DNA of 64,000 nt from Fonsecaea monophora (Eukaryota > Ascomycota > Eurotiomycetes > Chaetothyriales > Herpotrichiellaceae). The position numbers and the translations under genes were made by a program. Of the stretch, positions 57,138 through 64,000 are shown one piece after another; position 1 is the stretch's first letter, and each line of letters begins with the position of its first letter. The notes beneath the pieces are model-generated. The model was not told the DNA's origin, did no database searches, and saw only the letters and a program-made list of their open reading frames with translations. The stretch spans positions 62,001 through 126,000 of the forward strand of contig NW_019173990.1 of NCBI RefSeq assembly GCF_001642475.1. Reading direction: 5' to 3'.

Positions 57138-60100
57138 ATGCTCTTATTACCTGACGACTGTGAAACAGAAGATCTGAACAACACAGACAGCACTTCTGGA
57201 CACACCAAAAGCCTCGACATCATCCCGTCGTCTCCGAACCAGACTGACATCGAAAGCATTTACCTCCGCAACCTCGACGACAAACCCGACTCGAATAGTT
57301 CTACTCATGCAACCTTGAACAAATCTGATGGTTTTTTATGCTCTTCAGGATCCGAATATAGCCTCACATCGGACACAATGGTCTTCTCGTCGTCTCCCAT
57401 ACACTATGCGCCCAGTTCCTCCCCTCTCCCTGTTCCGGCGAACAAAAAGAAGCGCCGACTCTTCCAACCTTTTCCCGCTGAACAGCAATCCAAGAGGACT
57501 AAGATGGTTGGCGGCTTCATAGCGGAGGACGACGAAGATGAGGAAGAGCACAACGCTGAAAACAGGCCCAAGGATAACGACCTACTGTTGCGGACAGAAA
57601 CAGCCCCAGTCCTTCCTCCACCAAAAGATCTCACAAGCCTCGGAGGTACAAGTGGCATATCACAAAGCCTACATACTTCGTCTAGTCCAGATCTACCTCC
57701 TCTCCTTCGCCCATTACTCAGAAAGCGGCAACACGGAGGTGTAACCCTGCAAACATCTTCTGGCGCTGCATTGAATATTCCCATCAGACAAAAGGCCGAA
57801 GCTTTGTCATACGAGAAGACCATTGCGCAACGTTCAGTCACCGCTGAAGGCCGTGCCAAAAAGGCATATTATGGCATTGAAATCCACAAGCTTATGGATG
57901 ATGCTAAGACACTCCAACAGCTTGATGAGTTTGAGAAGCAGAGGAAGAAGCAACAGCCAGCCACGACTTCGCTCACAAATGCGAAATCAGCAGGCTCAAA
58001 CGCAATGTTACATCAGATGTGGACGGAGAAATACCGCGCAAAGAAATTCACCGAGCTTGTGGGTGATGAGAGAACCCATCGACAGGTCCTTCGATGGCTC
58101 AAAGGGTGGGATGAAGTGGTCTTCCCGGGAAGTGCAAAATTAAAATCAATGAGAGCCTTTGACGACAATGAGCCAAGCCAGCAACACCGAAAGATCCTGC
58201 TTCTGACTGGCCCACCTGGTCTCGGGAAGACCACACTGGCTCATGTCTGCGCCAGGCAAGCAGGATATGAGGTGCTCGAAATCAACGCCAGTGACGACAG
58301 AAGCCGCGACGTGGTCAAAGGCAGAATCAAGGATGCCCTTGGAACGGAGACGGTCCGTGGGATCAAAGAACAGGGCAAAGCTAGAAAAGCCGGACGCCCT
58401 GTCTGCGTCGTTGTCGATGAAGTCGATGGCGTCACTACCGGTTCTAGTGCAAGCGGTGGTGAGGGCGGATTTGTCAAAGCATTGATCGACCTTGTACAAC
58501 TCGATCAGAGAAACTCCATGGGCAAGGGAAACCAGGAAGCTCCAAAGGGTAGAAAGAAGGGCGACAAATTCAGAATGCTCCGACCGTTGATCCTGGTATG
58601 CAACGACGTCTATGCACCTTCGCTTCGACCATTGCGGACGAGCTCCATCGCTGAAATCGTCCATGTTCGGAAAGCACCATTGGACAAGGTCATCGCTCGA
58701 GTCAAGTCTGTCTTCGAGAGGGAATGCATTGCTTGTGATAATGATGCCGTTCGTCGGCTTTGCGAAAATGCTTGGGGTCTGGCAATGCGAAAGCAGAGAG
58801 GGCCAGGCTCTCGGGGATCCGGAGAAGGCGATATCAGGAGCGTGCTTGTACAAGCCGAATGGATCGCACACAAATTGCGCGCCAACGAAAACAAACCCCG
58901 CCTCACAAGGCAGTGGCTCGAACCTCAGCTTGAAGAAGCTCGAACGGGACAGAAAGGCCTTGGACGAGGCGGTGTCCGAGAGGTTGTTGAGCGGATATTT
59001 CTAGAAGGAGCCGGCTTGCCCAACCTTCCAGCTACTCTAACTGCAGACGACGCGAGACTAGTTGCAGATTCGAAAAGTAATCCCGTTGGAGTCGCGAATC
59101 TTCGCAAGCGAGCAGCAATCACCGCCCTCCGGGAGATGATTGACACCTGTGGGGAGCATGACCGGGTCGTTACTGAATGCTTTGCCACGTATCCAACCCA
59201 GGTATTCCAGGACGATGTCCAACTGTCCAAACCGAACGCCAGTTACGAGTGGCTTCACTTTCACGATTGCTTGTCGAGTCGAGTATTCTCAGGACAGGAA
59301 TGGGAATTGACGCCCTACCTCAACACCAGTGCCTGTGGGTTTCACCATCTCTTCGCCACTGTCGACAAAGGTACAGTGGCCTGGAATGAAGAAATGCTAG
59401 AGGAAGAGGTCAAGGATATCCACCCCTTCAGTGGCCTGAAAGCAGACTTTGCCGCTTATGAGGCGGAAAAGCAGAATCGTACCTTGCTCACTGAGCTACA
59501 GTCGAATTTCTCAGGGTCCTTGTTGAGATTGTTCAGCTCCGTGGACGATATTGCGACAGAGCTGATACCGAATGTGGGTAAGATGTTCGCGCCAGATGTG
59601 AAGCCTGTCGTGATCGGAGGTTCTGGGAGCTCCGCCAGTGTCGCCAGCGTGCGGAAGGAGTCTGAGAAAAACTGTATCCGCAACGCAGTTCGAACCATGT
59701 TGGCTCTGGATGTTTCATTCGAAAAAGTCCGCGTGGAAATTGAGGGCGGCGGTGCTCACTCGAACGGCGGCTATGCATATCGGATGGAACCGTAAGTTGT
59801 CTTCCCATCGAATCAGTCTCTTGCTAACACAAAATTACAGACCTCTCGATACGCTACTAAGCTATCACATGGATAAGTCATGTTCGGTCACCGCACCAGT
59901 CCGATATGCAGTTAGACAAGTGCTTGATCAAGAACTCAGGAAAGAGAGACTATTGCAAAACTCAGTTGCCCGACACGCTCGCTCGACCATATCTGGCCTT
60001 AACGGGATCACTGATGAAGAAGCCGACAAGGAAAATGAAAGCCCAGCAGACAAGGCGAGGGGAGCGTCGTCGAAGGACCTTGGAATCAAGCGCGACTTCT

Positions 60101-60270
60101 TTGGTCGGATCATCAACGAGAGCCGGCCTACATCAGCCGGTAAAGGCGTAAAGGAACAGCCAGTAAAGCTAGGGACTAATGAAAGTCGAGTGTGGGTTTC
60201 ATTTCACGAGGGCTTCTCAAACGCCGTTCGGAAACCGATCACACTGAGGGACTTGCTGGACGGATTTTGA
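57138..60270 (+). CDS. ctf18: CTF18 clamp-loader subunit (alternative RFC), 1027 aa, 2 exons
   Basis: Exons are 57138-59791 and 59841-60270, with a 49-bp intron. A disordered N-terminus of about 290 residues precedes the AAA+ module, which starts at MWTEKYRAKKFTELVGDERT followed by HRQVLRWLKGWDEVVF, the Ctf18 pattern. Walker A is LLTGPPGLGKTTLAH near residue 355 and Walker B VVVDEVDG near 424. The C-terminus has RDFFGRI and VWVSFHEGFSNAVRKPITLR, the segment that binds Dcc1-Ctf8 in yeast. Ctf18 replaces Rfc1 in a PCNA loader acting in sister-chromatid cohesion and the S-phase checkpoint. Rfc1 itself is excluded because no BRCT domain is present. An MCB box lies just upstream. Confidence 0.9.
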
Positions 60271-60765
60271 GCCCGAAAATGAGCACGACTGGCAGAATAA
60301 GAAAGCAACCAAGCCTTGGAAAGGGTGTTCGCGACCGTTGCGGTTGTGAATGCCATGAGATACGAGCGACGGGATGTTGTTGTTGTAGTCCAATGTATGG
60401 AGCTATGGGTATCGATACTTGGTAGTATCCATGCTATATTGATATTCCGTCTGCACAAAATCCAATACGTCATGTTCTTGTAAGGAGATGTGTAGGGATC
60501 AATTATTAGCACATGCATGAATTGACCGAGGCTTGTTGCGCCCCCCTCCAATGAACAGATTCGACAGCAAACACCGGACGCTTCCCGCCTCGCCGCACTC
60601 TGCATTATTACATGGAGCATGTGAACAGAGCTGGATCGTAATAACAACTCCAGGCGTCTGTCTCAATCTTGGTCATGACGATGTGGTTATAGAGCCCTTT
60701 TGGTTCTCTTTACCACCTTTGCTTCCTTCTTCTATCCCGCGCCAGACTCGCCCTCCGCCGGCACA
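60271..60765. other. Intergenic, ABCD transporter promoter
   Basis: No gene is seen in 495 bases between tandem plus-strand genes. The downstream frame is open from 60700 but starts with a non-ATG codon there; the first ATG is 60766. Confidence 0.5.
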
Positions 60766-62931
60766 ATGGCGGTTCAGTCCAAGCTGCTTCCCCCAGGCCG
60801 GAGTGTCAAGCAAATCATCTCTCAGTTGACGTCGCTCTACCTCAAAAATCGCACAAATATCTCTCGAACCGTGTACATCACCCTAGTCGTCGCACTGATC
60901 CATCGAGTCCACAATGCCATCTCAGAGCAAAAGGCCGCAGCGAGGAGGCAGGTCGAGATTCAGCGAGAGCGGACTCGCCACTCCCAGCTGTCAACAGAAG
61001 GCGGAGATGCGAAGAACGAAAGACAACAGGAGGAACATAGAAAGAAAAGAGTCGAAATCAACAGAGAGTTCTTCCGCAATCTCCTGCGGCTCCTGAAGAT
61101 CGTGATCCCCGGCTGGAGAAGCAAAGAGCTGAGACTGATCGTCTCGCACAGCGTCTTTCTCGTCATCCGCACCCTGCTGTCCCTCTACGTGGCCGAACTT
61201 GATGGCAAAGTCGTATCGGCACTGGTCCGGGGCAAAGGGCGAGAGTTCGTGTTGGGTCTTGTGTGGTGGATGCTCGTGGCCGTGCCCGCAACCTTTACGA
61301 ACTCGATGCTTCAGTACCATCAGACGCGCCTCGCTTTGGCCTATAGGACAAGGCTCACACAATACATCCACGAAAAGTATCTTAACAACATGACCTTCTA
61401 CACGCTGTCGGCACTCGACGATCGAATAAAGAACGCTGACCAACTCATAACCGTCGACGTGTCTCGCTTCTCCAATTCCCTCGCTGAGCTCTACTCAAAC
61501 CTCGCAAAACCCATCCTCGACATGGTCATCTACAATTACTCCCTCTCAAAGTCCGTTGGTGGAGAAGGCCTCTTCGCTATGGCCCTACTTGTACAGATAT
61601 CCGCCAACGTCATGCGCGCATTGACACCCCCATTCGGAAAATACGTCGCCGATGAGGCGCGGCTTGAGGGGGAGTTCCGGTTCCAACATACGAGATTGAT
61701 CGACTACAGCGAAGAGATTGCATTATATGCAGGCCATGAGGCTGAAAAAGACGGGCTGGACAAGGGCTATTTCACATTGATCAAACATGTCAATCGAATT
61801 CTGAGGAGACGGTTCTATCACGGCTTCATGGAAGACTTTGTCATCAAATACTTCTGGGGTGCTCTCGGCCTGCTTCTTTGCTCATTGCCCGTCTTCTTCA
61901 AGATTCCAGGGCAGAACCTCACTCCGGGAGAATCGAGAGGCGACCACACGGAATCTTTTGTCACGAACCGGCGCATGTTGCTGAGCAGTTCTGACGCTTT
62001 CGGCCGCATCATGTTCTCTTACAAGGAAATAACAGAACTCGCAGGCTATACATCTCGTGTTGCTGGGCTGCTGGATGTCATGGACGAAGTCTCGGCAGGC
62101 CGATTCGAGAAGAAACTGGTCAGCTCAGCTTCGACGGAAGAAAACGCCGCGGTGCTCAGGGGGCGAGGGACAATTGAAGAGAGCGAAAATATCGAATTCA
62201 CCGACGTCCCCATCGTGAGTCCCAACGGCGATGTTCTGGTGAAGAAGTTGACCTTTGCGATCAAACCGGGGGATCACCTGTTAATCGTTGGTCCCAACGG
62301 TTGTGGCAAGTCCTCCCTTTTCAGGATCCTTGGTGGGCTTTGGCCCGTCTATGGCGGGTCTGTCAAGAAACCCAGATTCGAGGATATATTTTACATTCCT
62401 CAACGTCCGTACCTGAGTCGAGGCACACTGAGAGATCAAATCATTTACCCGGACACCCTGCGGGAATTCCGGGCCAAAAATGGCTCGGAGGAGCAGCTGA
62501 GGCAGATTCTCGCGATCTTGGAGATCGAGGCCATCATCAATCGACCTAATGGATGGGACGCCGTGGAAGAATGGCGAGACGTCTTCTCTGGGGGGTTGCA
62601 ACAGCGGATTGCCATGGCTCGCCTCTTCTACCACAAGCCCAAATACGCCATCTTGGACGAATGCACTAGCTCGGTAACTTTGGAGATGGAAAGGAAGATG
62701 TACGAGACAGCCAAAGGGCTCGGCACGACACTAATGACAGTGAGTCATCGACGAAGTTTGTGGAAGTACCACAGCATGATCTTGCAATTTGACGGACAGG
62801 GCGGGTACGTGTTTTGTCCGCTGGACGCGGAGAGGAGGATCAAGCTGGAAGACGAAAAGGAGGAGCTGGAGATGTTGCTCCGGGGAGTGGACGCGTGGGA
62901 GGCACGGCTCAAGGAGCTGGAGGAGGTTTGA
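60766..62931 (+). CDS. pxa1: Peroxisomal ABC half-transporter, subfamily D (PXA-like), 721 aa
   Basis: A single exon from ATG 60766 (MAVQSKLLPPGRSVKQIISQ). The membrane domain contains the ABCD hallmark segments NREFFRNLLRLLKIVIPGWR, YLNNMTFYTLSALDDRIKNA DQLI and EEIALYAGHEAEK. The nucleotide-binding domain has Walker A VGPNGCGKSS near residue 508, the signature FSGGLQQR near 607 and Walker B YAILDECTS near 628, followed by VSHRRSLWKYH. The signature differs from the usual LSGGE. ABCD half-transporters pair to import long-chain acyl-CoA into peroxisomes for beta-oxidation. Assignment to Pxa1 or Pxa2 is uncertain, so the symbol is tentative. A lysine/glutamate-rich coiled coil forms the C-terminus. 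Confidence 0.88.
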   Translation: MAVQSKLLPPGRSVKQIISQLTSLYLKNRTNISRTVYITLVVALIHRVHNAISEQKAAARRQVEIQRERTRHSQLSTEGGDAKNERQQEEHRKKRVEINREFFRNLLRLLKIVIPGWRSKELRLIVSHSVFLVIRTLLSLYVAELDGKVVSALVRGKGREFVLGLVWWMLVAVPATFTNSMLQYHQTRLALAYRTRLTQYIHEKYLNNMTFYTLSALDDRIKNADQLITVDVSRFSNSLAELYSNLAKPILDMVIYNYSLSKSVGGEGLFAMALLVQISANVMRALTPPFGKYVADEARLEGEFRFQHTRLIDYSEEIALYAGHEAEKDGLDKGYFTLIKHVNRILRRRFYHGFMEDFVIKYFWGALGLLLCSLPVFFKIPGQNLTPGESRGDHTESFVTNRRMLLSSSDAFGRIMFSYKEITELAGYTSRVAGLLDVMDEVSAGRFEKKLVSSASTEENAAVLRGRGTIEESENIEFTDVPIVSPNGDVLVKKLTFAIKPGDHLLIVGPNGCGKSSLFRILGGLWPVYGGSVKKPRFEDIFYIPQRPYLSRGTLRDQIIYPDTLREFRAKNGSEEQLRQILAILEIEAIINRPNGWDAVEEWRDVFSGGLQQRIAMARLFYHKPKYAILDECTSSVTLEMERKMYETAKGLGTTLMTVSHRRSLWKYHSMILQFDGQGGYVFCPLDAERRIKLEDEKEELEMLLRGVDAWEARLKELEEV

Positions 62932-64000
62932 GGTTACGTTGTTGAACAAGCACCAAACTTTGGACTGCTCACGGATTACTGTTATCCTATTGAGCCTGCA
63001 AGCCAGGGTTTAACTCGACCTTAGATCCGGATGCACGCGTCCTGGACTTTCTATTATACTCTCAGCAGAGCAACTCGGGCTGCCAGAGCACATCGCTGGT
63101 GGTATCCTTGTCTCAACCAGCATGGAGACCTCAAGTCAGAGTCGAAACTACAACCCATCAGGTGCGAGAGTTGAACTCCCTATGCGAGAATTACGTGGAT
63201 GTGCGGATTGTCTTGAAGACCCAAACGGGGACATGGCTCTTCGTTAGATAAACGCGTTCGATGAGGACGGATTGGAGCGGTGAGGATGGCACTCCAGATC
63301 AGTCGACGAAGTTCCGGCAACATTCTGCGACAGGGGCTGGTTTCTGAGCAGTGTGGATGTCTTTCAGGACTTGGTGGACAGCATGGTGGAATAGATACAC
63401 ACGGGAAGAGCTTTCATAGGCGAATTGACGCACCAGGGCCTTGAGGTACAGACTCGACGACATGCGAGGCAAGGAGCAGGGGAACACAGTCCCTTTACGC
63501 AGTTATCTATCTGTATACTAGGTTCTCATATTTCAGCCCGAGTGATGATGCATCAGGGAGTGACGACGATCGAGGAACTCTCACCTATCTATATATCCAC
63601 ATAGAAAGGGGTTCTTGATCGGTGATGCAAGGGCGAATACAGATAGACCATCTTCTGCACCTCCACCAGGCATGATACAACGACGTACACTACATACGTA
63701 CATACACACATACTGGACGTTTATAGAACCGATCTCCCGCGGATGTGTGGATGCATTGTCGGACAAGAGAAAGAGAGAGGGAGTGCTATAGAGTCCTTCC
63801 TTTTCTTTTTATAGGGAGCCATCGAATCCTACCTGGCAAGCTTGGTCACCCTGCTCCATTTCGCCATCCCTTAATCCCTTTCCATCGGTGGTCAACATCC
63901 CGCTGTGCTCTTACACGTCATGTTTTGTATATACTCCAAGTCCCCAGGTCCTAGGGTTCCAGGTCAGCATTCCACGACGCTCTTCCATATTATGAATTAT
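62932..64000. other. Window end, no secure gene
   Basis: No complete gene is seen in the last 1.07 kb. A minus-strand frame ending at 63299, from ATG near 63466, encodes about 55 residues with good codon bias (YLKALVRQFAYESSSRVYLF and HHAVHQVLKDIHTAQKP). It could be a small gene, a terminal exon or a relic. TACGTAC and GTATAC-type words are frequent near 63680-63720. Confidence 0.35.

Noticed and set aside
57138..60270. Identification as RFC1 (large subunit of replication factor C)
   Set aside because: No BRCT domain is present, and the AAA+ start and the C-terminal RDFFGRI/EGFSNAVRK segments are those of CTF18.

Overview
The window is a stretch of filamentous ascomycete nuclear genome (Pezizomycotina; Eurotiomycetes is my best guess but is not proven by the sequence). 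The reasons are short GT-AG introns, mostly 45-145 bp with CTRAY-like branch sites, monocistronic genes on both strands, pyrimidine-rich promoters, and a full set of conserved fungal genes. I reconstructed exon structures by hand by joining reading frames at GT/AG sites; all intron borders are predictions.

Layout. 1-6.4 kb: the 3' part of a TauD/TfdA dioxygenase, ERG27 sterol 3-keto reductase, glycerol kinase, and a mitochondrial DUF3429 protein. 6.4-12.3 kb: COX6A (divergent from the DUF3429 gene), APC5, SAICAR synthetase (divergent from APC5), and the complex I assembly factor CIA30. 13.6-19.3 kb: a three-RRM RNA-binding protein, an unusual four-copy degenerate tandem repeat, and an MBP1-type cell-cycle transcription factor. 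20-29 kb: a run of accessory metabolic enzymes (CmcJ/AsaB-like protein, medium-chain reductase, GNAT acetyltransferase, alpha/beta hydrolase, SDR). 30-39.6 kb: an ING-PHD chromatin protein, a protein with a formin-type GBD/FH3 region but no FH2, and a large morphogenesis-type protein of unknown function whose frame is broken by one base. 39.6-43.6 kb: a gene-free stretch. 43.6-51.6 kb: a JEN-type carboxylate permease, a low-complexity hypothetical protein with a 10-bp frame-shifting duplication, and the mitochondrial citrate carrier CTP1. 52.5-63 kb: a SWI3/RSC8 chromatin-remodelling subunit, a BTB protein, the CTF18 clamp loader, and an ABCD peroxisomal transporter. The last kilobase has no clear gene.

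How the genes relate. Several products act in mitochondria (COX6A, CIA30, DUF3429, CTP1) and several in use of non-fermentable carbon (glycerol kinase, JEN permease, ABCD fatty-acyl transporter, CTP1). A cell-cycle thread links MBP1, APC5 and CTF18: MluI-box sequences (ACGCGT) lie upstream of MBP1 itself and of CTF18. No tRNA, rRNA, CRISPR array, intact transposon or backbone secondary-metabolite gene was recognised. The features that known genes explain least are the tandem repeat at 16.4-16.9 kb, the two reading-frame breaks at 38.2 and 48.5 kb, and clusters of perfect GTAC/CCTAGG palindromes between genes.
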